From CAZSPL01 sp964608735 (lineage in GTDB: Bacteria > JAJVIF01 > JAPKYR01 > CAZSPL01), in the NCBI GenBank assembly GCA_964608735.1, contig CAZSPL010000010.1, forward strand, positions 1-35,150: 35,150 nucleotides of DNA, given 5' to 3'. The notes under the pieces were generated by a model that did no database searches, was not told the origin of the DNA, and saw only the letters and a list, made by a program, of their open reading frames with translations. A program made the position numbers and the translations under genes. Within the stretch, counting starts at the first letter, position 1, and each line of letters begins with the position of its first letter. Shown here piece by piece: positions 24,620 to 32,217 of this stretch.

Positions 24620-25720
24620 ATGGAAGACGCCGAAGTAAAAAAAGCGGTGCTCGTGGGAATCGATTTCCGCGAATCACCGGGTGACGACAACAGCTTCGCG
24701 GAACTCCCGTTGCTCGTTAAGTCGCTCGGTATCGATATCGCGGGCGAAGTCTACGCGCGTCCGCGCAAGCCGAACCTGCGTACCCTCGTGGGTGAGAAGG
24801 TTATCGGCGACATCAAGTATCTCATCGGCACCACCGGCGCGAGGACGGTTGTATTCAACGAGGAACTCAAAGGGCGGCAGCGCAACAATCTCGAAGACGA
24901 ACTCGAAGTGGAAGTCGTCGACAGGACCGAGGTCATCCTGCAGATATTCGCCGACCGCGCGACGACCCGCGAAGGCAAGATACAGGTCGAGCTCGCGCAG
25001 TTGCTGTACTCATTACCGCGCCTGCGGGGACGCGGCGGGCAGGACCTGAGCGCGCTCGGCGGCGGCATCGGCACCCGCGGTCCAGGCGAAACGAAACTCG
25101 AAACCGATGCGCGCGTGATACGCGACCGCATCGCCGCTTTGCGCGGGAAGATACGGCAGCTCGAAGTCATCCGCGGCACGCAGCGCAAGAGGCGCATGTC
25201 GCAGAATCTTCCACTGTGGTCGCTCGTGGGATACACCAACAGCGGCAAGACGACGCTCCTCAACGGGCTCACCGGCGCGGAGGGCTATGCCGACGACCGG
25301 TTGTTCGCGACCCTCGACCCGCTTACACGCAAGGGATACAATCCATCCGCCGGGAAACCGTTCCTGATGACCGATACCGTCGGTTTCATCCAGCGGCTTC
25401 CAACGCAGCTTGTCGCGGCGTTCCAGGCGACACTCGAAGAAGTGAAGTATTCCGATTTCCAGCTTGTCGTGGTCGATGCATCCGATGACGACTGCCGCGA
25501 AAAGCTCGACGTCGTGCGCGCCACGCTCGAAGAAATCGGCGCGGCCGATATACCGCAGCTTGTGGCATACAACAAGATAGACAGGGCGGATTATATCCGT
25601 CCGACATATACCCGCGACGAGGTTTTCATCAGCGCGCTGACGAAGGAAGGCTTCGCCGAGTTGTATAAAAGTATGAAGGAAATGCAGGACGCGAATCCGA
25701 CAGCGAGAGATACAAGATAA
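24620..25720 (+). CDS. hflX: Ribosome-associated GTPase HflX
   Basis: HflX binds the 50S subunit and splits stalled ribosomes, for example after heat stress. The 366-residue protein has the HflX glycine-rich linker GGGIGTRGPGETKLE (147-161) and all G motifs: GYTNSGKTTL (204-213), FATLDPLTR (229-237), DTVGFIQRLP (252-261), NKID (318-321) and SAL (338-340). It is a little shorter than Escherichia HflX (426). The conserved N-terminus AVLVGI begins only nine codons after ATG 24620, which fixes that start although no Shine-Dalgarno precedes it. Confidence 0.95.
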   Translation: MEDAEVKKAVLVGIDFRESPGDDNSFAELPLLVKSLGIDIAGEVYARPRKPNLRTLVGEKVIGDIKYLIGTTGARTVVFNEELKGRQRNNLEDELEVEVVDRTEVILQIFADRATTREGKIQVELAQLLYSLPRLRGRGGQDLSALGGGIGTRGPGETKLETDARVIRDRIAALRGKIRQLEVIRGTQRKRRMSQNLPLWSLVGYTNSGKTTLLNGLTGAEGYADDRLFATLDPLTRKGYNPSAGKPFLMTDTVGFIQRLPTQLVAAFQATLEEVKYSDFQLVVVDASDDDCREKLDVVRATLEEIGAADIPQLVAYNKIDRADYIRPTYTRDEVFISALTKEGFAELYKSMKEMQDANPTARDTR

Positions 25721-25737
25721 GAAGGGCGGGGGGATGT

Positions 25738-26079
25738 TCAGTCGACTTCGACAAGCAGGCCGGCGTTGCGAAGTACCCGCGCCACCCGCGTGCAATCGTC
25801 GATGTCGCCGGTGTAGCATATAGCCTTGCCGTTGTTGTGGGCTTCGCTCGTGATGGCAAATGCTTCACGGTAGCTTTTTCCCGTCGCGATCTGTATCGCG
25901 GTTACGACATCGTCGAAGACATGGAAATCATCGTTGTATAGGATTGCGCGATGCGCCCCTTCTTCGACGATCTCATCGATCTCCTCAATCAGCTTCTCGA
26001 TGCCGGCATCCGTCTTCGTATCCCCGGCGAGCATTCGCACTGGGGAGTTCGATGCAAGTTTCGCGGTCGGCTCAATCAT
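25738..26079 (-). CDS. clpS: ClpS-like adaptor of the Clp protease
   Basis: ClpS hands N-degron proteins to ClpAP. The 113-residue protein matches in its last 70 residues: ILYNDDFHVFDDVV (46-59), the pocket residues Asn49-Asp50-Asp51 and His81 in SEAHNNGKA, and CYTGD. The gatekeeper Met of the Escherichia protein appears to be Phe55 here. The N-terminal extension of about 40 residues has an acidic helix (GIEKLIEEIDEIVEEG). ATG 26079 overlaps the stop of the upstream methyltransferase gene as TAATG, implying translational coupling; GGAGG lies about 12 bases upstream. No clpA is in the window. Confidence 0.85.
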   Translation of the reverse strand: MIEPTAKLASNSPVRMLAGDTKTDAGIEKLIEEIDEIVEEGAHRAILYNDDFHVFDDVVTAIQIATGKSYREAFAITSEAHNNGKAICYTGDIDDCTRVARVLRNAGLLVEVD

Positions 26080-26828
26080 TATTGCGGATCCACCTCCACG
26101 CCATAGTTCCATCCGCCGCGCCTGGCGATTTCATATAAACAGATTGCCGCGGCCGCGGCTACGTTTAATGATTCGACAGCCGGCGCGATCGGGATCCTGA
26201 AGATCCCGTCGCATTTCTTTTTCAACAAATCACCCAGGCCGGAAGCTTCAGCGCCGAGAGCTATGCATATCTTGCCATCGAGAGCTACGGATTCAACCGT
26301 ATCGGCGGCGGATGCATCGGTGCCGTATATCCAATATCCTGCATCCTTCATTTCATCGAAAGCCCTCGATAAATTGGTTACGCGCGATATCGGCACGAAG
26401 TCTATCATGCCGCTCGATGCCTTCTCCACGGTGGCGGTAACTCCCACGGCGCGGTCCTTCGGGATGATGATACCCCCGGCGTCGAATCCCGCGGCGGTTC
26501 GAATAATGTTGCCGAAGTTGCCGGGATCTTTCAGTTTGTCGAGAACGAGGAGCGGGCGGTCGTTGTCCTTGAGCAAATCATCAAGCTCGGTGTAATCGAA
26601 CGGCGTTATCTTCGCGATGATCCCCTGGTGATTCGCGCGGCCCATCCTGTCGTCGAGATATTTCCGCGTGACCCTGTCCACGGTTACGCCCGACGCCTCG
26701 GCCATTGCGAGTATCGGTTCCCTGATGCTTCCCGGGTCGCTTTCGAGGGCCCATATACGTTTCACGCGTCCGGCCCTGAGCGCCTGCTCGACCGAGTACT
26801 TGCCGTAGATTATTTCTTCCTTTCCCAC
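26079..26828 (-). CDS. rlmB: SpoU/TrmH-family 2'-O-ribose methyltransferase, RlmB type
   Basis: The 249-residue enzyme belongs to the SPOUT (trefoil-knot) methyltransferases that methylate a ribose in rRNA or tRNA; RlmB acts on G2251 of 23S rRNA. The three family motifs are present: DPGNFGNIIR (101-110), GAEASGL (192-198) and IPIAPAVESLNVA (212-224). An N-terminal substrate-binding domain starts with IIYGKYSVEQAL. The start is GTG 26828, the only usual start codon between an upstream in-frame stop and this motif. No Shine-Dalgarno is present, and a TGATACAAT box lies six bases before it. clpS is translationally coupled downstream. Confidence 0.9.
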   Translation of the reverse strand: MGKEEIIYGKYSVEQALRAGRVKRIWALESDPGSIREPILAMAEASGVTVDRVTRKYLDDRMGRANHQGIIAKITPFDYTELDDLLKDNDRPLLVLDKLKDPGNFGNIIRTAAGFDAGGIIIPKDRAVGVTATVEKASSGMIDFVPISRVTNLSRAFDEMKDAGYWIYGTDASAADTVESVALDGKICIALGAEASGLGDLLKKKCDGIFRIPIAPAVESLNVAAAAAICLYEIARRGGWNYGVEVDPQ

Positions 26829-26834
26829 GGGAGA

Positions 26835-26843
26835 ATTGTATCA
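26835..26843 (-). promoter_or_regulatory. Extended -10 promoter of rlmB
   Basis: On the minus strand TGA-TACAAT (26843-26835) forms an extended -10 element. Six bases separate it from GTG 26828, so the predicted transcription start is the start codon itself. Confidence 0.55.
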
Positions 26844-26889
26844 CCATTTCGGGGCGTGTTTCATGGCGGCGACGATTTGTCCGGGGCTG

Positions 26890-26918
26890 TTGCAAGGATT
26901 TTGCGTTACTGATAAGAT
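26890..26918 (+). promoter_or_regulatory. Promoter of surE
   Basis: TTGCAA (26890-26895) and TAAGAT (26913-26918) are 17 bases apart. The predicted start near 26925 leaves a leader of only a few bases before ATG 26928. Confidence 0.6.
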
Positions 26919-26927
26919 GAGCCGGAA

Positions 26928-27707
26928 ATGAGGATTCTTCTTACGAATGACGACGGCCTTTTCGCTCCGGGAATAATCGCCCTGGCCCGGGAATTGAGCG
27001 GGATTGCCGAGACGATTATCGTCGCGCCCGAGAGCCAGCGTAGCGCGGTGGGGCATTCGATAACGCTTCACAAGGCGCTGAGGCTCAACCGCGTGTCCAT
27101 CCCGGGGCTGGAGATCGAAGCGTACACCACCAACGGCACGCCGACCGATGCCGTGATGCTCGGCTATTTCGCGATCCTGAACGAAGAGAAGCCGGACCTC
27201 GTCATCAGCGGTATCAACAAGGGGCCGAACATGGGTGAAGACATCACCTACTCGGGAACCGTTGCGGCGGCGATGGAAGGCGCGCTCGTGGGGATACCCT
27301 CCATAAGCATATCGCTCGGGTCATTTGACGGCGAAAATTTCGACCAGGCGGCGATTTTCCTGCGCCGGTTTATTATCGAGCAGGACAGCCTCATACCCGC
27401 GCCACCGAGATTTCTCAACATCAACTATCCCAACCTCGAACTCGGCGAAGTGAAGGGATTCCTTATAACGAAGCTCGGGACGAGGAAGTATAAGGATGTC
27501 GTGCACAAGAAAGTCGACCCGCGCGGGATGGCATATTACTGGATAGCGGGCGAGAAAATATTCGCCGACAACACGGAAGGAACGGACATCTATGCGGTGC
27601 AGCATGGTTATGTGTCGGTATGTCCGCTTACGATGGATTTGACAGACTACGACGTTCTCGAAGAGCTGCGGAACAAGATTGCAAACGGGGCGGGGCATAG
27701 CAGGTGA
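26928..27707 (+). CDS. surE: 5'/3'-nucleotidase SurE
   Basis: SurE is a metal-dependent phosphatase that removes phosphate from nucleoside 5'- and 3'-monophosphates. The 259-residue protein shows the family start MRILLTNDDG with metal ligands Asp8 and Asp9, Ser39 in ESQRSAVGHS, TNGTPTDAV (68-76) and SGINKGPNMG (94-103) with Asn97. Length is typical. The start must be ATG 26928 because the catalytic Asp residues follow at once; there is no good Shine-Dalgarno. The gene is followed by gmhA after nine bases, so the two are co-transcribed. Confidence 0.95.
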   Translation: MRILLTNDDGLFAPGIIALARELSGIAETIIVAPESQRSAVGHSITLHKALRLNRVSIPGLEIEAYTTNGTPTDAVMLGYFAILNEEKPDLVISGINKGPNMGEDITYSGTVAAAMEGALVGIPSISISLGSFDGENFDQAAIFLRRFIIEQDSLIPAPPRFLNINYPNLELGEVKGFLITKLGTRKYKDVVHKKVDPRGMAYYWIAGEKIFADNTEGTDIYAVQHGYVSVCPLTMDLTDYDVLEELRNKIANGAGHSR

Positions 27708-27716
27708 TAGATGCCC

Positions 27717-28304
27717 ATGTCTTTGAACCGGGATAAAATCGAAGAAATCATCAGGGAAAGCATAGAAGCGAAATACGGTCTGCTCGAAACGATGGCAGGC
27801 AATATATCATCGTGCGCCGAGAGCATGGTGAATGCTATCCGCAGCGGCAGGAAAGTGCTTCTTTGCGGCAATGGCGGTTCCGCGGCCGAGGCGCAGCATT
27901 TCGCCAGCGAGCTTGTCGGAAGGTTCTGGCACAGGAACCGCCCGGCGATACCGGCGATAGCGCTTACGACCGATGCGTCGATACTTACGAGCGTATCGAA
28001 CGATTTCGGTTTCGAGGAATGTTTCGTTCGCCAGGTGGAAGCCCTCGGGAATCCGGGGGACATCCTCATCGCGATATCGACATCCGGCAACTCCCTGAAC
28101 GTGGTTCGCGCGGTGCAGGTGGCCAAGCGCACGAGGATGATGTCCATCGGCATGCTCGGTGCAAGGGGAGGGAAGTTGATCGACATGGTCGATGATTATG
28201 TGCTCGTGCCGTCCGAAAGCACGCCGCGTGTGCAGGAATGCCATCACATGCTGAGCCACATCTTCGCGGGATACATCGAGACGGAACTCTACGGCGGGGA
28301 TTGA
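27717..28304 (+). CDS. gmhA: Phosphoheptose isomerase GmhA (SIS domain)
   Basis: GmhA turns sedoheptulose 7-phosphate into D-glycero-manno-heptose 7-phosphate, the first step to heptose for lipopolysaccharide core. The 195-residue protein has GNGGSAAEAQHFASEL (51-66), STSGNS (121-126) and RVQECHHMLSH (171-181), matching GmhA rather than other SIS proteins; DiaA is a close relative and cannot be fully excluded. AGGTGA sits nine bases before ATG 27717; an in-frame ATG at 27711 is too close to it. It follows surE and overlaps functionally with the TPM gene that starts right after its stop. Confidence 0.9.
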   Translation: MSLNRDKIEEIIRESIEAKYGLLETMAGNISSCAESMVNAIRSGRKVLLCGNGGSAAEAQHFASELVGRFWHRNRPAIPAIALTTDASILTSVSNDFGFEECFVRQVEALGNPGDILIAISTSGNSLNVVRAVQVAKRTRMMSIGMLGARGGKLIDMVDDYVLVPSESTPRVQECHHMLSHIFAGYIETELYGGD

Positions 28305-28308
28305 GAGG

Positions 28309-28929
28309 ATTAACACGAGACTCGCATTATTCATAGTCTCACTTCTTTGCATCACGGCATCCGTGGGTTATGCGGCCGCGGGCTCAGGGGTTCCACGCGA
28401 TTTCCCATCGGTTGATGACAGGGTCGAGGATTTCGCGGGCGTGCTCACTGACGACCAGGTGACGGCTCTCACCCAGGGCATGCAGCATCTCATCGGTTTC
28501 AACGAGATGCCCGGCGTTATCGTGATTCAGGCGCATACGAGCGAGTGGGACTTCGATGAATACTGCCATGACCTGTTCGACCGGCTTATGGCCAAGGGCC
28601 TGCTGAACAATTCGGGATTCCTCGTCTACATTTCCGTGGACGACAGGAAGTTGAGCTTTGTCATGGGGCACGACCTCGAACGCGTGACCGACCCGGAGAG
28701 AGCGCGGGAAATACGGAGCATTCTCGGGGCCGCGCTGGCTAAGAACGAATATTTCAAGGGGCTGACGGATACTATCGCGCAACTGCGATTGCTCAACGGT
28801 CCCTTGGAACTCGATGAGGCGCGGCGTCTGCGGGGGCAGTATCTCATGCTCGCGGGATTCCTGGTTATCATAGCGGTGCTGGTGATGAACATCGCGAGGA
28901 AGCGAAAGAAACTCAAGAAGAGGAAATAA
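28309..28929 (+). CDS. TPM-domain membrane protein, apparently started at ATT
   Basis: The protein of about 206 residues has a TPM domain (VEDFAGVLTDDQVTALTQ, VYISVDDRKLSFVMGHDLER), found in exported proteins and linked to photosystem repair or membrane quality control. A C-terminal membrane helix (about 180-197) ends in a Lys-rich tail. Codons 28309-28377 encode a good signal peptide (NTRLALFIVSLLCITASVGYA), but no ATG, GTG or TTG exists in this frame between a stop at 28252 and GTG 28363, which lies at its very end. ATT 28309, with GGGGA eight bases upstream, is the best start. A mutated start codon is the alternative. Confidence 0.75.
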   Translation: MNTRLALFIVSLLCITASVGYAAAGSGVPRDFPSVDDRVEDFAGVLTDDQVTALTQGMQHLIGFNEMPGVIVIQAHTSEWDFDEYCHDLFDRLMAKGLLNNSGFLVYISVDDRKLSFVMGHDLERVTDPERAREIRSILGAALAKNEYFKGLTDTIAQLRLLNGPLELDEARRLRGQYLMLAGFLVIIAVLVMNIARKRKKLKKRK

Positions 28930-28930
28930 A

Positions 28931-28954
28931 AAAACCGGCTGAAAAGCCGGTTTT
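28931..28954. terminator. Bidirectional intrinsic terminator
   Basis: AAAACCGGCT and AGCCGGTTTT pair over GAAA, with T or A runs on both sides. It lies between the convergent TPM and bifunctional-nuclease genes and can serve both. Confidence 0.85.
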
Positions 28955-28982
28955 GATTTCAAACATATATACCGCTATCCCG

Positions 28983-29624
28983 TCATTCATCGAGACTGTC
29001 GATGTCGATATCCATCTCCGGCTCGTCGCTGTCATCCGCTTCGTCGAGCCCCGTCCCCTGGAACGGCAAGTCCCCGCCGAGGAAATCCGACGGACGTACG
29101 CTGGAGATGAAATCCCTGAATCTCTCGACTGAATCATCCGATGCGCTGTCGAAATCGGCAGCCCTGCCGGCATAGTCATCGGCTTCGGTGCTGAATCCAG
29201 CGGGCTTGTCCCCATGCTTGTGCGGGCTCATCTTGATCCCGGCTTTGACGAGGATCTCTTCCTCGACGAGTATCGGGGAGTGCGTGCGTATAGCAAGGGC
29301 GATTGCATCGGACGGACGGGAATCTATCTCGAAGGTAGAACCTTCCTGGTAGAGCACTATATTGGCGAAAAAGGTCGATTCCTCTATCTTGGTGATCACG
29401 ATACGGTCTACCGTCCACTGGAGCCTGTTGATGACATTGTTCAGCAGGTCATGCGTCATCGGTCTGGGCAGCGGAGTCTCGCGGATGCCCATCTCGATGG
29501 CGCTGGCTTCGAACATGCCTATGAGGATCGGCAGGTATCGGTCGCCGTTTGTTTCCTTCAGGATTACAACCGGTGTCTTGTTAACCAGGTCGTACATTAT
29601 GGAATCTATCCGTACTTCTTTCAT
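28983..29624 (-). CDS. Bifunctional nuclease (BFN, DUF151) domain protein
   Basis: The 213-residue protein has a BFN domain over residues 1-130: VVILKETNGDRYLPILIG, PRPMTHDLL (53-61) and DSRPSDAIALA (101-111). The domain was described as a nuclease in plants and occurs widely in bacteria, often without known function. The last 80 residues are hydrophilic and very acidic (DEADDSDEPEMDIDIDSLDE), a tail not needed for the fold. GGAG precedes the ATG by about ten bases. It has its own promoter and shares a terminator with the convergent TPM gene. Confidence 0.87.
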   Translation of the reverse strand: MKEVRIDSIMYDLVNKTPVVILKETNGDRYLPILIGMFEASAIEMGIRETPLPRPMTHDLLNNVINRLQWTVDRIVITKIEESTFFANIVLYQEGSTFEIDSRPSDAIALAIRTHSPILVEEEILVKAGIKMSPHKHGDKPAGFSTEADDYAGRAADFDSASDDSVERFRDFISSVRPSDFLGGDLPFQGTGLDEADDSDEPEMDIDIDSLDE

Positions 29625-29662
29625 ATAACGAATGACTCCTTCGCACCATTATCCCTATATCC

Positions 29663-29691
29663 GTTGTACCATAGCCGCCGTTATAAAACAA
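29663..29691 (-). promoter_or_regulatory. Promoter of the bifunctional-nuclease gene
   Basis: On the minus strand TTGTTT (29691-29686) and TACAAC (29668-29663) are 17 bases apart, with TGG just before the -10. The -35 overlaps the terminator of the upstream gene. Confidence 0.45.
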
Positions 29692-29710
29692 TCCCCGCAG
29701 GGCGGGGATT
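29690..29710 (-). terminator. Intrinsic terminator after the repeat lipoprotein gene
   Basis: AATCCCCGC and GCGGGGATT form a nine-bp stem with a three-base loop; on the minus strand GTTTTATAA follows. It is about 40 bases after the stop at 29749. Confidence 0.8.
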
Positions 29711-29748
29711 ATGTTATTTGACAGGACTGTTACTTGCACCCGAGCGGC

Positions 29749-31221
29749 TTAGCTCGGATCCATTACGATATCGGTGTTGGTCAGGCTGCCCTTGATGATT
29801 ACAACGCCGTTCATGATACCCTCGTAGTGGGTTTCGTCATCGTAATCGAGCGACGCCACGACTCGATATGCTCCCGTGTAAATGCCGTTGATGGTGTAGC
29901 GCCCGTCGGTCCCGACGTGGGTCGTCCAGGTCAGTCCGCTGAAGGGGCTGCCGATCTTCTCGGCGACAACTTTCGCGCCGATCGGCGGAAGCGCTTCGGG
30001 GTCCTGCCCGGCGATGGAAACGATGCCGGTGAGGACGCCGGTAAGCGGCGACGCGCACGTGATGTTGACCGTGAGGTCGATGCCCGTCATGGTGACGAAT
30101 GTCGTGGCGGGCTCGTACATGGAACCGGGGGGAAGGGCAAGGATGGTGTAGTCGCCGGGGACTATCAGATCGATGAAGTAGAAGCCGGTGCCGGGGTCGG
30201 TCCACGTCTGGTACTTACCGATGAGCGGGTTGGTCACGATTACCTGTGTGTTCGCGATGCCGTTCCCTTCGGGGGTGACGACATAACCGCTCAGCGAGCT
30301 TCGCTCGTTGAAATCGGGAAGCAAGTATATGTTGAAGATGGCGTCGTTCTCATTGATGATGACCTGGTTGCTCTCGGCCTCGTAGCCGTCGCGCCTTACT
30401 GAGACACTGTACTGCGCGGCAGGAAGATTGAAGAAATTGTAGCGGCCGTCAATGTTGGTCATAAAGGTGATGATGGGATGAGTCGGCGCCTGTATGCTCA
30501 GCAGCGATACGAACGCCCCGCCGAGCTCGTGCCCGAAGCTCGCGTCGCGGATATAGCCGCGCAGCGTTGTGCCGCCTGTTTCCAGGGGCTGAAGCGGGAA
30601 GAACTCGAACGTGTAATAGTCGTTCCTGTCGGCGTAGGCGCCTTCGCGGAGGTTGATGATCTTCGTCTTGAACCCGGCCTGCTCGGCAGTGAGCTTGTCG
30701 GCATCGGAGTTCGCGACGAGAAGGTAGAAGCCATAGCCGTCGGTGAATGTTTCATCCTCGCCGTGCGAAATACGGCACGCCGGGATGGGGGTGTCATCGT
30801 CTTCATTCGTGACGAAGCCGAAATAAAGCGCCTTGGTCGAATAAAGCGGCTTGTCGAGCTCGATGGCGATATCGATGACGCTGTCCTTTATCGAGTTGAT
30901 TATCACGGGCTCGGCGTACATCGTGTCGGTGAAGGCGAGCAGTAAATATTGCCCTTCCGCGACCCCGAACTGGGCTATCCCAAGGTTGTTTGCGTCGGTC
31001 TGCGCAACGAGGCTGCCATCGCCCAGGTTGAACAGGAATGCATCGGCGCCGACCATATCCGTGCCGCTCGATGTGATACGCCCATTGATGGTGGCGTCGG
31101 CGGCGGTTACCGGGTAATAGTCATTTCCGGAATCAGGCGTCACGGCGATAGATCCCGAGGAGCAACCGAAGGAAGTCAGAATCACGAGGATGCAGGTCAG
31201 GACAAAATTGATCCGTTTCAT
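29749..31221 (-). CDS. Lipoprotein of carboxypeptidase-regulatory-like repeats
   Basis: The 490-residue protein starts with a lipoprotein-type signal peptide ending SFGC (Cys20). The rest is a row of beta-sandwich modules of the carboxypeptidase regulatory-like type, seen as repeated pieces such as LRGYIRDASFGHELGGAFVS, DGRYNFFNLPAAQYSVSVRR, LSGYVVTPEGNGIANTQVIV, FYFIDLIVPGDYTILALP and DGRYTINGIYTGAYRVVASL. Four or five modules are likely. No enzyme domain is visible, so a structural or binding role at the cell surface is inferred. Of two adjacent ATGs after GGAGG, the second (31221) has better spacing. It has a promoter with possible operators and its own terminator. Confidence 0.82.
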   Translation of the reverse strand: MKRINFVLTCILVILTSFGCSSGSIAVTPDSGNDYYPVTAADATINGRITSSGTDMVGADAFLFNLGDGSLVAQTDANNLGIAQFGVAEGQYLLLAFTDTMYAEPVIINSIKDSVIDIAIELDKPLYSTKALYFGFVTNEDDDTPIPACRISHGEDETFTDGYGFYLLVANSDADKLTAEQAGFKTKIINLREGAYADRNDYYTFEFFPLQPLETGGTTLRGYIRDASFGHELGGAFVSLLSIQAPTHPIITFMTNIDGRYNFFNLPAAQYSVSVRRDGYEAESNQVIINENDAIFNIYLLPDFNERSSLSGYVVTPEGNGIANTQVIVTNPLIGKYQTWTDPGTGFYFIDLIVPGDYTILALPPGSMYEPATTFVTMTGIDLTVNITCASPLTGVLTGIVSIAGQDPEALPPIGAKVVAEKIGSPFSGLTWTTHVGTDGRYTINGIYTGAYRVVASLDYDDETHYEGIMNGVVIIKGSLTNTDIVMDPS

Positions 31222-31290
31222 CATATCCTCCAGGATGAATTCGAACATGCCAAAAATACCCCCCCTGTGATTAAACTAAATTAAGACCGG

Positions 31291-31319
31291 ATTATACCAT
31301 ACGGTATCAAGGTTGTCAC
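31291..31319 (-). promoter_or_regulatory. Promoter of the repeat lipoprotein gene
   Basis: On the minus strand GTGACA (31319-31314) and TATAAT (31296-31291) are 17 bases apart; TGG before the -10 makes it also an extended -10. The leader is about 63 bases. Confidence 0.8.
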
Positions 31320-31331
31320 CAAAATACGGTA
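31299..31331. promoter_or_regulatory. Pair of ATACGGTAT palindromes, candidate operator
   Basis: The palindrome ATAC-G-GTAT occurs at 31299-31307, within the promoter spacer, and at 31323-31331, just beyond the -35. The centres are 24 bases apart. A regulator bound there would control the lipoprotein gene. Confidence 0.5.
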
Positions 31332-31423
31332 TATTCCGGTTATCATTTCAATAAGCGCAATCACATCGACGGTGGTCGCTCGGGCAACCACGAATACCTG
31401 ATTATATCATGGATTTTCAGGGC

Positions 31424-31450
31424 ATGTAACCTTTTGTAACCTTTTGTAGC
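31424..31450. repeat. Three TGTA(A/G)CC repeats at 10-bp spacing
   Basis: TGTAACCTTT, TGTAACCTTT and TGTAGCC follow each other, one helical turn apart, about 115 bases before the orphan gene at 31564. The 340-base gap 31222-31563 otherwise holds the divergent lipoprotein promoter and AT-rich sequence without a convincing gene. Confidence 0.5.
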
Positions 31451-31563
31451 CAATTTTTACATATAGCAAGGATTTCATAATACGCTTAAGGATTGATAAA
31501 TTGTAACGACTCTATTAGTCTTTGTCATAGGGTCTTTTCGAATAACTCCTCCGCGGGGCAAGA

Positions 31564-31962
31564 ATGGGATTCATCAAATTCCTGAAAAATCTGTGGCAAT
31601 CCATGCAAGGGCCCAAGGCACAAACATACGGGATGAGCGATGAGCAGTTCACATACCGTGTGCTGAAAGTTTGCCCACCCGGTTCCAAGATTTTCCTGGA
31701 CAACTGTGAACCGGTTGGATGGCGAAACGAACTGAAACAGTGGGCGTATGTGAAAGATCCGAAGAAGCCCTACGAAATCGAGCATTACAGGATCGATGAA
31801 CAATTCACTGAGAAATTCATGCAGTTAATCAGTGAAGATCCGAAGGGCTTTTTCGGCTGCCACGAGTTCTTTATTGAAGCTGATGACGGCAGGCTGTTGT
31901 TGCTGGCTGTAGACAATTTCTGGATGGTTGAAGTAGCTCCCGAAATAAGAAATGAAATGTAA
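31564..31962 (+). CDS. Hypothetical protein
   Basis: The 132-residue protein is not recognised. It has no signal peptide or membrane helix, though the first 14 residues (MGFIKFLKNLWQSM) could form an amphipathic helix. The rest looks like one small alpha/beta domain rich in aromatic residues, ending in strands such as GRLLLLAVDNFWMVEVAP. Three cysteines are scattered. It has a modest purine-rich GGGGCAAG before the ATG. It lies between the divergent lipoprotein gene and tRNA-Ser, after direct repeats that may regulate it. Base composition is somewhat more AT-rich than its neighbours, which may mean a more recent arrival. Confidence 0.65.
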   Translation: MGFIKFLKNLWQSMQGPKAQTYGMSDEQFTYRVLKVCPPGSKIFLDNCEPVGWRNELKQWAYVKDPKKPYEIEHYRIDEQFTEKFMQLISEDPKGFFGCHEFFIEADDGRLLLLAVDNFWMVEVAPEIRNEM

Positions 31963-31967
31963 TCCCC

Positions 31968-31995
31968 TTGATAATAGCTCGTTTTCGCGTACAAT
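31968..31995 (+). promoter_or_regulatory. Promoter of tRNA-Ser
   Basis: TTGATA (31968-31973) and TACAAT (31990-31995) are 16 bases apart. The predicted start is about 12 bases before the mature tRNA. Confidence 0.65.
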
Positions 31996-32013
31996 GTGAA
32001 TGGCGCTTAACTT

Positions 32014-32105
32014 GGAGAGGTGGCTGAGTGGCTGAAAGCGGTCGCCTGCTAAGCGGTTGCACGCCGAAAGGTGTGCCGCGGGTTCGAATCCCGCCCTCTC
32101 CGCCA
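32014..32105 (+). tRNA. tRNA-Ser (anticodon GCT)
   Basis: The 92-base gene is a class II tRNA: acceptor GGAGAGG / CCTCTCC, D-arm, anticodon loop CTGCTAA with anticodon GCT (32048-32050), a long variable arm (GCACGCCGAAAGGTGTGC), T-arm GCGGG-TTCGAAT-CCCGC, discriminator G and an encoded CCA. Confidence 0.97.
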
Positions 32106-32115
32106 GAATGGAAAA

Positions 32116-32146
32116 AACCCCCTGATGAAGGGGGTTATTCATTTTC
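32116..32146 (+). terminator. Intrinsic terminator after tRNA-Ser
   Basis: AACCCCC pairs with GGGGGTT over TGATGAA and is followed by ATTCATTTT, ten bases after the tRNA end. Confidence 0.8.
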
Positions 32147-32217
32147 GCAAGTTCGATCGAGGAATACCGATGTCGAGCGGTTGAAGAACCATCCGGGGAC
32201 AGGGGTCTCTTTCATCA

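Noticed and set aside
24600..24620. Six-codon mini-frame ending in TGATG at the hflX start
   Set aside because: The -10 box lies inside it, so it would not be transcribed as a leader peptide if that box is used.
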